This document shows, in pieces, positions 20,519 through 31,648 of a stretch of 64,000 nt of DNA (positions within the stretch are counted from its first letter, which is position 1; every line of letters starts with the position of its first letter). Position numbers and translations under genes: made by a program. This DNA is from Hysterangium stoloniferum (lineage: Eukaryota; Basidiomycota; Agaricomycetes; Hysterangiales; Hysterangiaceae). Below the pieces are notes generated by a model. That model ran no database searches and was not told the origin of the DNA. It was given only the letters and a program-made list of their open reading frames with translations. Location of the stretch: assembly GCA_015178975.1 (NCBI GenBank), contig WHVD01000086.1, forward strand, positions 124,001 to 188,000, in the 5' to 3' direction.

Positions 20519-21353
20519 ATGCGACGCATCAAATTCGAGTGTTTTTACGCATTGTTGTTGCCCGTTTTGCTATTTGTAGAGGTGAAGACCATCGCGGGAC
20601 TAACCCGTGCATTCTGCTCCGATTGCTGCTTAAATGGTAAGTTGGATGGTGGTTATATTTCACAAGTTATTTGCTAAATCGTGCCTAGTCGTTATTGATG
20701 AGAAGTCCGCGAGTGCCAACCTTGCGGAAGATTATCCCACACAGGATATAGACGGCGGTGTGTTGCAAATGTGTATGTAACAACCAAGATGACCAATAAT
20801 ATCTTTACAGCTGTCTTGCCAGTATCTTCGACTCCGTATCGCCACATTCCACCCTGCGCTCCTCTTTATAGGAGGGTACTTATAGCAACTCACAAGCAAT
20901 CTTTTCTTGCGTATACAGCCAGTCATCCTGTAGCAGCCGGTGAGTACACTTATAATCCATAGCTACCTTTAAATCTCACCGGCAATAGTATTGGTACCGC
21001 CTGGTATTCAGGTAGCCCCATGATCCCGACTTGAACGTGCAATCTGAACCCATGCCCTCCCTCAGCAGCAGGAAGTAAATGCACCACGCTCACTACTTTT
21101 TTCTACCTCCGCTCATTCTCATTCGAGTCAGTCGAGAAGTAGTCCCATCGGCGGAACAGTCGCCGGTCCAAGTAACAGTCGTTGCTCAGCTCCCGCTGGC
21201 GACAGGTGCACTCGTGATTGTTTATCTTCTGCCAGCAGTATGGACACTGATCGAGATGGAAGCCCCGATATACTTGAATTTTGTGATTCTGCTTATCTCC
21301 CTCTCAAGGAGTTCAAGGCTCATTTTGCAGACTGTCGGGTTCATCGTGCGTAA
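20519..21353 (+). CDS. possible multi-exon gene for a small secreted protein
   Basis: The ATG at 20519 starts MRRIKFECFYALLLPVLLF, a plausible signal peptide, followed by Cys-rich AFCSDCCLNG. A consistent model is 20519-20636, 20745-20772, 20872-20939, 20991-21015 and 21072-21353. Donors and acceptors include GTAAGT..CACACAG, GTATGT..CTTTATAG and GTGAGT..GCAATAG. The last exon is open for 93 codons, Ser/Thr-rich with scattered Cys, and ends at TAA 21351-21353. All junctions keep one frame, but several exons are short and no family is recognised. Some splice sites (20773-20871 in particular) could be used differently. The supported facts are the open last exon and the signal-like start; the rest is inference. 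Confidence 0.35.
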
Positions 21354-22135
21354 TGTCCTGCCGCGCGGCCTATTCTCCTATTCTCGTTTTTTTTATCGTT
21401 CTAATTTTCTTTTATTAAATTGTAAAGTACATATATTTCAATGCTACGAGATTGTGCCAGACTGTGCGTGAATACATAAAATTACAGGCAACTTGAGATC
21501 TGGCGGCCAGATATGGCATATAATACCCATGGGGCTCGTATTGTTTAGTGCGTCCTTCGACAATTAAGAAGTGGTTGGGGGCCTTTTTGATGTCCTGTTT
21601 TTGTTGGCGTAGATATTGGTTTAAAAATGCACGTTAGTAGGTACGATGAACGTCAGAGATGGATCCAGGCACTTCTTCCATAGTTAATTTATGGGTCAGT
21701 TTGCCCCTGTATGTCTAAACCCCGTTCTAAGATCTCGCCGCCTCGCCAAATGAGGCAAGGACGCTCATAACGGCCGTGATAAGACATACATTTTCCATGT
21801 AGAAAATAATGAAATAGAAATTTGAATTATAGACATAGCGTGAGCGCGGCGAGGACATCCATATCGAGAGGGTCCCGAACTCTTCATGTTCAGCTATGAA
21901 CAAAAGTGTTCAGGCGAGCCGGTTCTGAGATTTTTATCTCTGCAGTAATAATAATAGCTCTACTCTCCGATTCAGCGTCAGCCTATTTTAATGCTCAACT
22001 TCTTTCCAAAATGTGCGACTTCCAAAAGGATATGGAAGAAAAAGTGATTAACTAAAAATACATGTATTTGCTCTTATTTACAACCAACATAAAACGATGA
22101 AAATACATGAAATGAAAATGATTGTTCAAAAAACA
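21354..22135. other. intergenic, no gene seen
   Basis: Mixed composition with short T-runs after the putative gene (possible 3' end). No repeat or domain was recognised. Confidence 0.4.
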
Positions 22136-22245
22136 TGACACCGAGGGGATTCGAACCCCTGCCTGCGTATGCAGATGAGAAACCTTCTCAGAAGGTAAGC
22201 TTTAGCGCTTGAGTCACACTCCTTGGACCACTCGGACACAGTGCC
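22136..22245 (-). tRNA. tRNA-Leu (CAA), with intron
   Basis: On the minus strand the acceptor GGCACTG pairs with CGGTGTC (G-U allowed) followed by the discriminator A at 22136. The D arm is TCCGAGTGGTCCAAGGA, and the T arm AGGGGTTCGAATCCCCT contains a perfect B box. The loop CTCAAG gives anticodon CAA with U33 and G37, followed by an intron of about 28 nt; the 3' exon restarts at TCATC and a variable arm TGCATACGCA follows. A long variable arm marks class II. An intron next to the anticodon is usual for fungal tRNA-Leu(CAA). At 110 nt the precursor fits. Confidence 0.85.
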
Positions 22246-22727
22246 GCTGCCCACCTTCCCCTTTTTCAATTTATTTAGATTACAGTCAATATCAGACTAT
22301 CAGCAAGCAAAGCATGTGATCTGGACACGTGCCTCGTTTAGATTTCGATGTCGGCTCATTCATGCCCCCCTTGTACCTAGATTTAGGAGAATTATGAGAC
22401 AGCGAGGAACAATTGTAAGGGACATCCGTCCAAGCATTACAATATTTTCAAAGCGTGCTATAAATCGTAGATTATCGAAATTACACAGGCTCTTGTTTCG
22501 AGTTAAGGAAACATGTAATAACAATTCCATTTAGTCACTAACAACGAAACGGCCATTTAAGAATAAGAAAATTTGGAAATAATATCATCCAAAGAATTTG
22601 CACATAAGGCAACTACAGACGTTCCAACACAGGGAGGAGGGAGGGAGAAGGGGTTACAAACGAATAGACAATTGGCAGGACAATAGAATTACAAGAGGGT
22701 CCCATAGGTCATAATCATCTTAACATT
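22246..22727. other. intergenic
   Basis: No convincing gene. The plus frame starting at 22223 overlaps the tRNA and shows no protein character. Confidence 0.4.
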
Positions 22728-23536
22728 TCAATTCGCGTCGGCACTGGCATCGCGAGTCCTGCTGGTGTCACGTATGTTGCCCACGCCTCCGCGACCAGAG
22801 GAGATAACCCCCTGTAGATGGTGGGCAGCGTGTTCGACGTGTGGGGATGGGGACGTGGTAATGTTAGCTGAGCCCCCACGGCCTGTAGAATGACTGAGAG
22901 GATGAAAGGAAGTACAAGTAAGCAAGAAGGTTGAAATAAGGGCAGAGGCCAACGAGAAAAGGGACGCACTTCTCAGCCTCAACATGATGATGAGCTCTAC
23001 GCTCCTCCTCATCAACAGCATTCTCATCAATACCCCCCACAGCTATATTCCCCACCCCACCTCGCCCAGAGCTTCTCAATGCCTCCGCGCGGGAGCGCGA
23101 CCTGGAGCGCGACGCGAAGATATTCCCCGCCCCACCACGGCCAGAAGAGTGCGGCAGTTCCGCCTCGCGTTCAGCCGCCGCACGCATCGCCTCAATTTCT
23201 TTGGGATCCAACTCGGCAACGCCCGCACCTGGCTCGCGGGATGGCGAGCGTATGTTGCCTGCGCCCCCGCGGCCCGAGTGCGTGAGTCCGGGAGAGACAC
23301 CCATCTCCCGCCCACGGGTTAGTGAGAAGTCGTCTGGACCATCTGGGCGTGCATCGCGGGATCGGCTGCCTGCGCGGATGTTGCCTGCGCCGCCGCGACC
23401 GGAAGAGTGCTGTTCGTGGTTGTTGTGTGTTATTAGTGTCAACGACGAAAAGAAAGGAGAAACCCAAAAATAAACTCACGAATGCTTCTTGACGGCCTCT
23501 GGAACGGGAACGGTCTTGTTCACTTTCTGCAGACAT
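22728..23536 (-). CDS. Par32-like protein with six GRGG(A/V/S)(G/A)NI repeats (DUF3602)
   Basis: Exons 23536-23480, 23409-22970 and 22893-22728 are joined by introns of 70 nt (GTGAGT..CGAACAG) and 76 nt (GTGCGT..CTCTCAG), giving 220 residues. The acceptor at 22893, rather than the next AG, keeps the frame and restores HSTGRGG. After an Arg/Ser-rich start (MSAESEQDRSRSRGR) six copies of S-x-GRGG-x-x-NI occur, spaced 20-50 residues apart and separated by charged, disordered sequence. In yeast Par32 these repeats bind and inhibit ammonium transporters when phosphorylated under TORC1 control; the same role here is inference. The start at 23536 is chosen because a TATA-like TATTTATATGG and a pyrimidine-rich leader precede it; see the alternative first exon at 23713-23869. 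Confidence 0.8.
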
Positions 23537-23712
23537 CAGAGTTGTTAGAAGAAGTGGAGTGAGAGAAGGCCAAAATGAAATAAGGTTGGATAGATAAGAA
23601 TGAGAACGAAAGATAAGGGACAGTCCTTATCGCAACCAGCGCCCATATAAATACCCGTCTGTCGTCAACGGAGCAAAAACACACAATCGAAAGTTCATTC
23701 CGCCCCACATAC

Positions 23713-23869
23713 CTACTGGACTCTTCGGCCCTACTGCCATTGATGCCACGGAACTTGCGTTCGACAGGATCCTCGATAGCTTTGTCCCAAGACCTGCGAA
23801 TGACTCGTTGAGGGTGGTACGGGTTTCAGTGGCTGGTACCGCTACTGGCGCTTTTTTGAGATTCAACAT
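23713..23869 (-). other. possible alternative first exon of the Par32-like gene
   Basis: An ATG at 23869 opens a 52-codon frame (MLNLKKAPVAVPATETRTTL..) ending at a strong AG|GTATGT donor. Splicing to the acceptor at 23526 (TGTCTGCAG|AAAGTG) is in frame with SEQDRSRSRGR, but the intron would be 186 nt, long for this genome. A TATTTAA lies about 70 bases upstream of the ATG. It may be an alternative promoter and exon or chance. Confidence 0.4.
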
Positions 23870-26394
23870 GTTCTTCGACTTTTGCAGGAGACCTATACTG
23901 GCAAAGTACGTGGATGGATTGCAGATTGGAGGGTTAAATAGCAGGCGGGTCGAGCGGGATTTAATGAGTCAGTGCTGCCATAGGGGTCTTTCGGACGGCA
24001 CTTGAAATTTTTGCCTCTGGCGCAATACGGCACGGGGGATTATTGCCCGTGATCACCTGCACACTGAGTATGATGACAACAATATGGTCATGCAACACAT
24101 GTCTTATGATCCCCATATTTTATAGATCAGGTGTTCTTCTCCAAAGGGTCCGACCCATTTCAATTGTTCTGTTAATCACCGCTTTCTTCCGATTGCACCT
24201 TCTGCTAGCGAGTTCGAATTCATCACATCACGGTTGGTCAACGGATTCTCCGTGTAATCACGTTCTCGAAGCTTCCTTGACTGGGATTTGACGTTTCTCT
24301 GCCATGTCATATAGTTTAAGCTCAAGCTGGCACATATATATGAGTTTCATTTCCATTTGAATTTAATCTGCAGCTAACCATCTTTCGAAAATCCAATGCC
24401 AACCCCACCAGGATGACACTCATGATCATCCTCTACGACAGTTTGCCTGACAATCACGCCATAATACATGTGCTGTGTGGTGCAATATTACCATGCGTCG
24501 TGGAACAACATTATACCGTTCTCTTGGCTCGCTTAAGGTGGAGACTTGCTTTAATTTGGTGTCGTTCACCCTCGTTTGCGGTTATCAATAGATAGACAAG
24601 CCCAGACAGTCCTTGCAGAACTTACGACACCACCAAAGGATGTCAGTCAAGTACCAGCCGAACCAACACTAGCAACGGTCACAATTTCGAAAACGTAACA
24701 TCATGTCCTCATCGGCTTTTCTCCGGTATAGCATTATTTTATTTTAAATTGTTTTGGGTACATCTTTTCACAAGGCATCATTTCAATATTCGATGCCTCG
24801 CCCTGTTGTGATTGACCATGAGCGGTTATAATTTATGGTTATGACTCTCATCATGGCCCTACACCATGTTGCCCCCACACTTCTAACGCACGTTCCATGT
24901 TCTCATGTCGACCTGACGGGAGTCTCGGGTATTGGTGCTACCATGTCCCTGCGCCATGGCCAGCAAAACCCAACCTTCAGCTCATATACATCTCAATTGA
25001 CACACCGCAGCTCGCCACGCGAGTATGGCTGTCCAACAATTTATGTTAGGTTAATTGTACTACCGTTGTCTATTATGCTTCTGAATTGGAGAAGAGGTGA
25101 AGTTGTGTGACGCATGACAGCGGCGTATATTCCCGTTTATGCTACTTGCTATCTCAGAGGGCCACCAAAACAAACTTCGGGCAGGCCCACCAAACAGCAA
25201 TGCAGGTGTTCCAAGCAGCACTTCATCAAGGTTCTTCCCTCTTGATTATTCGAGGCATTCCGTAAGGCCTCCTGTCTCGGATCATCCAATGTTCAAGTTG
25301 CTCTCATAGTGGACCGTTCTTGTTGGCATTTTACGATCTCATTTATCTTTCTAATTGTCCTATGGTCGGTTCGTTTGTACACATGGAAGTAAACCGACCT
25401 TCATCTCACGTCTGGACACAGCCCTCCACGCTCTGGAACCGGCTAAATGCCACTAAAATAGGTGGTGACGAACAGCGTACCGCAAAGCACACCCTAAACA
25501 TCATCTTTCGTAAACTGTGTGGGACGTCGCCACGGGAAGCCAAAGCGAGCATGCAGAGCAGAGCCTCTTCCAGAATCGAACGCCATCGGGGAGATCTAGC
25601 ACACCTCTGAGGTATGATCGAACGTAAGGTTTCGATTTCTATACAAATCCATCTATGCAGCTTGTATTTGAGAAGCTTGGATACGTTTACAATGATCTGT
25701 GATTTTCATTCTGCAAGTACAATGGGCTCTCGCTTCCAGAATAATTTCACTTCTACGTGCAACTGACAATCACCTTACTCAGTACTTTTTGAACCAAAGG
25801 ATAATACAAAGTGTATCTCTCTGCGGACTGTACTTCAAGCTGACACTAGCGCAGAATTTTGGGCTGTCCGGCTTTCGAACATCATAGTGTACTCCAATTC
25901 ACATGTACAGGCAAAGTACGAAGTGCACTATAGTTCATGGATAGTCGGTTATTGTCTCTCATCCAACGGCTAAGGAACCTCAAATATAGTCAAAATTAAA
26001 TTGAGCTGCCGGTATTATGTACCATTCGAAGACTTGCATTTCACAAACCTGTACCATTTTGTGCGCTCTCTTTCATTTCGTGCGGCTATTTTGTTCACTC
26101 TTGAATATCCAAGCTATTCAACGTTGCTTTCCAGATCGTTCGTCGAGGTTTCATCCCATGTTGCTGTCTTACACAGGCAGTTTCCCCCCGCAGTAGACCT
26201 TAAACCACTATTTCATTGAAGGAACGAAGCTCTTTCTATTGTTCCCAACCTATTATCCACAATTTGAAAAGTAGGTCTAGAGGTCGCCCCTACTGAGTTA
26301 TACTGTACTACCATACTTTTGAGCTACTCAATTGCGTTTTGTCGGGGTGTCACATTAGGCGTTGGATGCATGTGTGTAGCAGAAAAGCAATCTT
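23870..26394. other. 2.5 kb without a recognised gene
   Basis: Balanced base composition and several plus-strand frames of 60-96 codons, unlike the AT-rich transposon blocks. None shows a motif, and no splice-consistent chain could be built by eye. It may hold a diverged or decayed host gene. Confidence 0.3.
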
Positions 26395-27470
26395 CTACAG
26401 ACGCTCCTCTTTGTCTTTCTTAGTAGAAAAGAACGATGACCAATCATGAGTCGATATATCACAACACCCCAGGATGTGAGAGTTGGGAGGTCCACATAGT
26501 AGACGGTTTCGAAGCCCGGATGATGTTAGTTCCAAATAGATGTCGCCGATCTTGCGGCGCACTTGCCGGAACTCATCTCCTCTGGCCAGTAAATTCGAAC
26601 CCCCATATCCCTTATAGAAGCAACATGATCCGATGTGACTTAGGAACATCTGTTTTGTCGATAGATTTGATTCCAATCTTAGGAACGATAGTTAGGATAT
26701 CCTCCGGACAACCCGATATATGACATAGGAACAAAGAATCGAGATGAATAATCCGGGGAGAAATTAAAGAATTTACGCTTATGTGCATTCCTTCTTCAAT
26801 GCCCAGTAGACGGCTTCTATGCTTATGCAGTTCAAGAGCGGACAAATTAGGCATGGTAGATGCAATTTCGATGCCAGAATAAGGCGATAGATAGCTCCAG
26901 CCGTATGACTTCAATTCTAACTTGCGGGTGTTGGAAAGATTGCTTATGAATGGACGCAAAGTCCTCAAAAACGAGCTCGCGGGGGTGCCTCCCTCAGCAG
27001 GCATGTACCCTGAGAATTTCAATGCAGTATCTGATGGACTGCCATACTGCCCGTGGCCATAATCCAATCCTTCTGCAAGAGAATCATCATCGGACTGAAA
27101 GTTACCTCGAATGGAATAAGAGGCTAAACGGTCCGCGATGGGAACCTGAGTTGTGGGATGAATATGTTCCGAGGATTTAATGACAGCATCGCTTCCCAGA
27201 GGAATTGAGAGTATTGAGGGAGGTACTTCTGCGTGAAGCAAGTGATTCGTTTGCGATTCGATATGAACGGAACGCAAGGACGTTGTTTGAATGCACAGTG
27301 ATATGATACAGCGACATTGGCGCACAACCTACAAGGTAACGACGCTTCCAGAGCCGCGTCAGTGATGCTTTTGGTATGTTTGCCTCCTTCGGAACTTGGA
27401 GAGCATCCAGATGGAATAAAGAGGAAAGGTCAAGTTCCTCAAGGTCCGGGCAGGTGGCTAAGAATGCCAT
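26395..27470 (-). pseudogene. LRR-like (F-box-type) protein remnant
   Basis: The minus strand starts MAFLATCPDLEELDLSSLFH, the typical leucine-rich phrase of fungal F-box/LRR proteins, and a later frame (27325-26612) continues with LSNTRKLELKSYGW, MPNLSALELHKH and ISPRIIHLDSLFLCH. The pieces lie in different frames. The break near 27330 could be an intron (GTAGGT..CACGCAG), but the joined frame does not match, so decay is likely. A mini-LTR element is inserted 11 bases upstream of the first ATG (27481), cutting off any 5' part with the F-box. Substrate selection for ubiquitin ligases is the family role; it is not demonstrable here. Confidence 0.4.
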
Positions 27471-27480
27471 GAGTTGTTGG

Positions 27481-28645
27481 TGTTAGAACTTATTGTGTTA
27501 CAAGCCATTCTATGCTCTTGTTTTTAACGTGGTTTATTTGATGCTCGGCTAAGTAGTACTTTACAGTAGCTTAGTCATCAGTTGTATTTTAGTAAGGGCT
27601 TTGTCACCCCCTCACCCGCATGAAAACCCATTATATATTTCTACAGGTTATGGACCCTGCTAGTTGCTTCTAATTTGCTTATCTACTGCTGCTATATCTA
27701 AACTACATCCCTTCATCATTGTCAACATTGCTGCTCCTCTTTTGAAATTTTTTGTTGGGGCAATGAGAGGTGAACTTACAAAGTGTGGTATTGGGACTAG
27801 TAAAGAAACTGGAGTGGTAGCCATATATGGAGTGCAGTTTATTGGGATTGGACTCACAGACTGTTGTACCTCAAAATGTGATGCTCCCAAGTACATCTAT
27901 GGGTTTTATGAAGACTACTACATTTGGTGTTGAGTTCTGTGAACCAATTTTGCAAGTAGGCTTGTGTCCCACAAGTGGCCAAGCTGAATTAGGTTGTGTT
28001 ATTTCACATGGCCTAGGAGTTCTGAGGAGAGCTCTGAGGTCTGATATCTGGGAGGTTAGGAGAATGTGTACTGGGAGTTCTGAGCTGAGGTACAATTTGA
28101 TGCTAATGTAGCAGATGTGTGGTCTGGGAGGTTGGGGGAATGTGTTCTAGGAGCAAGGACACTCAGAGGTTTGATTCAACACCAAATTGTACCACACAGA
28201 TTTTGCATCTAGTGGGCACAGCAGGTGTGTTTCAATTTTTGGACAGTTTTTCAGATGGATTTTTGGATGGATTTTCAGACGAATTTCACATCTAGTAGGT
28301 GCAACAGATGTATGTTTCAGATGGGTTTTGCATCAAGTGGACACAGCAGGTGTACCTTTTATTTTTTGGATAGGTTTTGCCTCCAGTGGGCACATTTTGT
28401 TTTATGTCCAACATGTTTATTTTGTGGTTTGGTGAGCATGGATTTGCCATGGCACCTCAATGACTTGCAAACTAGGTGTGTTAGAACTTATTGTGTTGCA
28501 AGCCATTCTATGCTCTTTGTTTTTAACATGGTTTATTTGATGCTCAGCTAAGTAGTACTTTCCAGTAGCTTAGTCATCAGTTGTATTTTTTTAGTAAGGG
28601 TGTGTAACTGAAGGGGGTTTGTCATACCATTTATTTGTTTAATGA
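27481..28645 (+). mobile_element. small non-autonomous LTR element (TR-GAG/TRIM type), plus copy
   Basis: LTRs at 27481-27645 and from 28479 to about 28640 both start TGTTAGAACTTATTGTG and share 'caagccattctatgctc' and 'agcttagtcatcagttgta'. The internal ~830 bp starts GGTTATGGACC right after the first LTR (probable primer-binding region). It shares its 3' half ('gtggtctgggaggttgggggaatgtgttct', 'tttgcatctagtggg') with the minus copy at 48135-50159. The 5' half differs and holds an 89-codon frame (27664-27933) of unknown origin. No pol domain is present, so it needs help from another element. Confidence 0.7.
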
Positions 28646-29074
28646 AGAATTTTATAGAGCCTATGTGAAGCTCAAGGGTTAATGATTGAACATGTGGCAA
28701 GATTCCAATCACAAGAGATATGCTTTTCCACCAGAGACATACATCATATCATGGTAATGAATAAGGATGAATGAGGATGCAAGAACAAATGTCACCAAAT
28801 GGAGAACTGTCCTCTGAGATAACAAGTGTGATAGGGACAGTACCTAAGCATTCCAGAAATAATCTAGATAAATGAAGATGTTCCACCCCCATAGTGAAGG
28901 GTACCCTAATGCCCAGTCTCTCTAGTGATGGCATACATGTGAAATAAACAAAGTCTGCTTAGCCTGCTGTCAACGATAGCAGTGAAGAAAATATTATATA
29001 GTATATCATCATTGACATTGTTGATCAGGACCTTCAAATTATGAACAATACTGAAGGCACTGGGAATTTGTTGC
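28646..29074. other. no gene seen
   Basis: AT-rich spacer between two transposons; the short minus frame 28749-28934 has no recognisable motif. Confidence 0.35.
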
Positions 29075-29076
29075 TA

Positions 29077-30117
29077 CAGTGGCTCAAAAAACTGTCCCAA
29101 TATTTTCTCTTTTTGATAGGTTGGGTTGGCATGGATTACTGACATAAGCAGAAAATCTAAGTAAATTATCAAAGGTGCTATAGGATCATGGCTTGAAGAT
29201 AAGCCTTGGTGCATGTGATTTGAATCAAAACCCATTGAATAATAAATAAAATGAAACAGCTACTCATTGGGACAGTTTTTGACCTATGATTATTTTACTA
29301 TTTAGTACTTTGTATACCCCCCTTTTTCCTTTATGTATAACTGCCCTAATCCTTCTAGGCGTACTTTCTATTAGATCTTGGCAGACTTTTGGTTGGATTG
29401 CATTCCACTCCTCCACCACTCTCTCCCACAATTCATGTACTCCCTTGGGTAATGTGTTATATTTTTGGAGTTGGTGTTTGAGGTGTTCCCAAAGATGTTC
29501 TATGGGGTTAAGATCAAGGGATTGGGGAGGCCAAGACAGTACTTGAATTTCCTTGTCCTCAAACCATTTCATTGCCTGCTGAGATGTATGTTTAGGATCA
29601 TTGTCCTGCTGAAAGTAACAGTTGGCCTCCTCTATTTCCAACTTTTCAAAACTTTCCACTACTCCCAGCTCCAAAATTTGACAGTATTATTTATCATCCA
29701 TCCTCCCCTGCACTTCTATGAGCTTTCCCACCCCATTCCAACCCATACAACCCCATACCATGAGGTTATTTCCTCCTCCATGTTTGACTGTTGGTGTTGT
29801 AGTCCTGTCAGACACTGGTTCTCCTCTTTGTTTCCACACATATGACTTTCCATCTGACCATAACACCCTCTTCCAATCCTCCACAGTCCAATTTTCATGA
29901 TAATTGGGCAAATTTAAGCTACTTCTGATGATGAATGGCTTTGAGCAATGGTCACTTTTGCTTTGTTGCAGAGTAAAAACCATTCTCCTTCAGTATACAT
30001 ATTTCTGACTGTTTGGGGAGTGACAGAGTTGGAGATGATAGAATTAATGAATTGGGTAGCCTGAACTGCATTATCAAGCTGTTCAGAGTTGATTTGTGTT
30101 ATATAGATAAGTGCCAT
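29077..30117 (-). pseudogene. Tc1/mariner transposase (DD34E), broken, with 3' terminal repeat
   Basis: The minus strand encodes a helix-turn-helix part (SVTPQTVRNMYTEG, ~30020), then WKRVLWSDGKSYVWK with the first catalytic Asp. The C-terminal catalytic block has FQQDNDPKHTS (second Asp) and SLDLNPIEHLWEHL (Glu), with exactly 34 residues between Asp and Glu as in Tc1. A TAA (near 29686) interrupts the middle and a frameshift lies near 29945. The right end carries TACAGTGGCTCAAAAAACTGTCCC at 29075, a Tc1 terminus next to its TA target, and an inverted copy of the inner motif at about 29267-29285. The other end is lost at the Gypsy-2 LTR (~30110). Confidence 0.85.
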
Positions 30118-30696
30118 GTCAGGAACTTATTCGTGACTGGGACTTGGAAACTTCCAAATAGGGTCAGGACATTGGCTTCAGCTTATGTGCTGTACCTCCA
30201 TGCAAATGCTCAAAGTCCTTAATTTCAGAGATGGGATTTTAAGTTGGAGGATACAGATATTCAGAGTTCTGAAGAGTTCCAAATATTGAGCATACAGAGA
30301 GAAGGAAGGGATAAGAAACTAAGTCGATATCAGATCTAATGTAAAGTACAAATTTGCAAAAACTAATATATGTAGGTTTTCTCATTATTGTACTACAAAC
30401 TAAGCTCACAATAAGACAGAATCGGAAGTATTCTGAAAAGGAATACAAGAAGATGAACTAAGGAAAGTATTCTGAAATGGGAATACAATAAACAAATGAG
30501 TGAATACTTGTCAGTCAACAAGTTACCAAATGCAGAACAAAGGTGAGATCTGGAAGTACAGGAACTATTAATGTTCCATAGTCAGAAGTCAGGATCGGAT
30601 ATTGAGGTGGGAAGTCAGATTGGAGACTTGGGGCAGAGGTCAGATGTTTTGCATGATGATATCAGATATTGAAGTAATCGGGAATGGGTCATAACA
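30118..30696 (-). repeat. 3' LTR of Gypsy-2
   Basis: Its minus-strand start TGTTATGACCC (30696) is preceded by a polypurine tract (GGGGGGTAC). It is closely related to the LTR at about 45057-45651 ('acttccaaatagg', 'gaatacttgtcagt', 'accaaatgcagaacaaaggtgagat'). The low-coordinate end merges with the Tc1 remnant, so the exact border is uncertain. Confidence 0.7.
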
Positions 30697-30879
30697 GTAC
30701 CCCCCTGTTAGGCTGAAATCCCATAGAGGCAATTAGGTACTGAGCATTGAACTGTTGGTTATGCATTATATGTTGTGAAATTATGCAAATTTGGAAGTGG
30801 AGAGTTTCAGCTGCTGATCTGAGTATAAAAACTTTCAAATATTCAAAATAATGATTTTCTTTCTTTAACCACGACTTGC

Positions 30880-31545
30880 ATGTTGATTTGCCATCCCTTG
30901 TTTGCCACCACTCTGGAAGATTCAGACACCAAAATTGCCATACTCACTAAAATGTCAAAGGTTGAAGAACTTCAATGAAAATGAGAGAGGATGGAGGAGT
31001 TGAAGTGTCTCACCATGAAGTGAACTCCAAAGAACAAAAAGGCTCAAAAAGTTGAAAAGGTGGAAAAAACAGAAAAGGTGGAAAAGGTAGTGTTCGTGGG
31101 AACCTCAGGAATGGCCAAGCCTGTGGAAACTGAAGTGCTGAATATGGATGATGATACCTGCATCAGACTCCTTAGGGATACCATTAATGGGATGGTATTT
31201 ATTGGGATGGAGTTGATGAAGGTTTGAGAGACCATAGAGCGCCATAATGATGTCCAAGAGAAAGGTTTCCAGGCATTGAATTGGAACTTCTGAAAACAGA
31301 ATGAGTTCCTGGAAAAGGTAATGGTCAGCATCAGTATTATTGCAGTTTCCAAAAGGTATGCCGATAAGGAAAAGGATGAGCTGAATGATCCATTGGCAGG
31401 TATGGTCAAGAAAAGATGGGTGTTGGGAGAACAGCTGGAAAGTGAAGATGAGGAGGTGCAGGAAATGGTGGAGAGTGTGGAAATTGTAAATGAGATGGGA
31501 GTTGAAGTGGAGGAAGGATTTGGAGTCCCAGAAACACTGTGTTAA
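30880..31545 (+). pseudogene. antisense accessory ORF of Gypsy-2
   Basis: Plus-strand frame between integrase and 3' LTR. It reads KAQKVEKVEKTEKVEK, then DDDTCIRLLRDTINGMVF, KGFQALNWNF and the intact ORF 31321-31545 (MVSISIIAVSKRYADKEKDE..). Three stops interrupt it. It is nearly the same protein as the minus-strand ORF 58783-59361 beside Gypsy-3, and its helical part aligns loosely with the C-terminus of the Gypsy-1 accessory protein (L-x-W/E-F-W-K). The Cys cluster is not visible here. Function unknown. Confidence 0.5.
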
Positions 31546-31648
31546 TCGTATCTTAATTTTGCACAAATATTTTTTGATATGACTTAAATTGTGTGAAAGA
31601 AGGTTGGATTGGAAGTGTCAGAAAACAGACAGGGAAAAATGGAGGGAA

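Noticed and set aside
22223-22534. Plus-strand ORF of 103 codons
   Set aside because: Overlaps the tRNA-Leu gene and has no protein-like pattern.
23076-23473. Several overlapping ORFs on both strands
   Set aside because: They are shadows of the Arg/Gly-rich, GC-rich coding exon of the Par32-like gene.
23870-26394. Search for a second micro-exon gene
   Set aside because: No regular series of AG-NNN-GT signals at intron spacing was found by eye.
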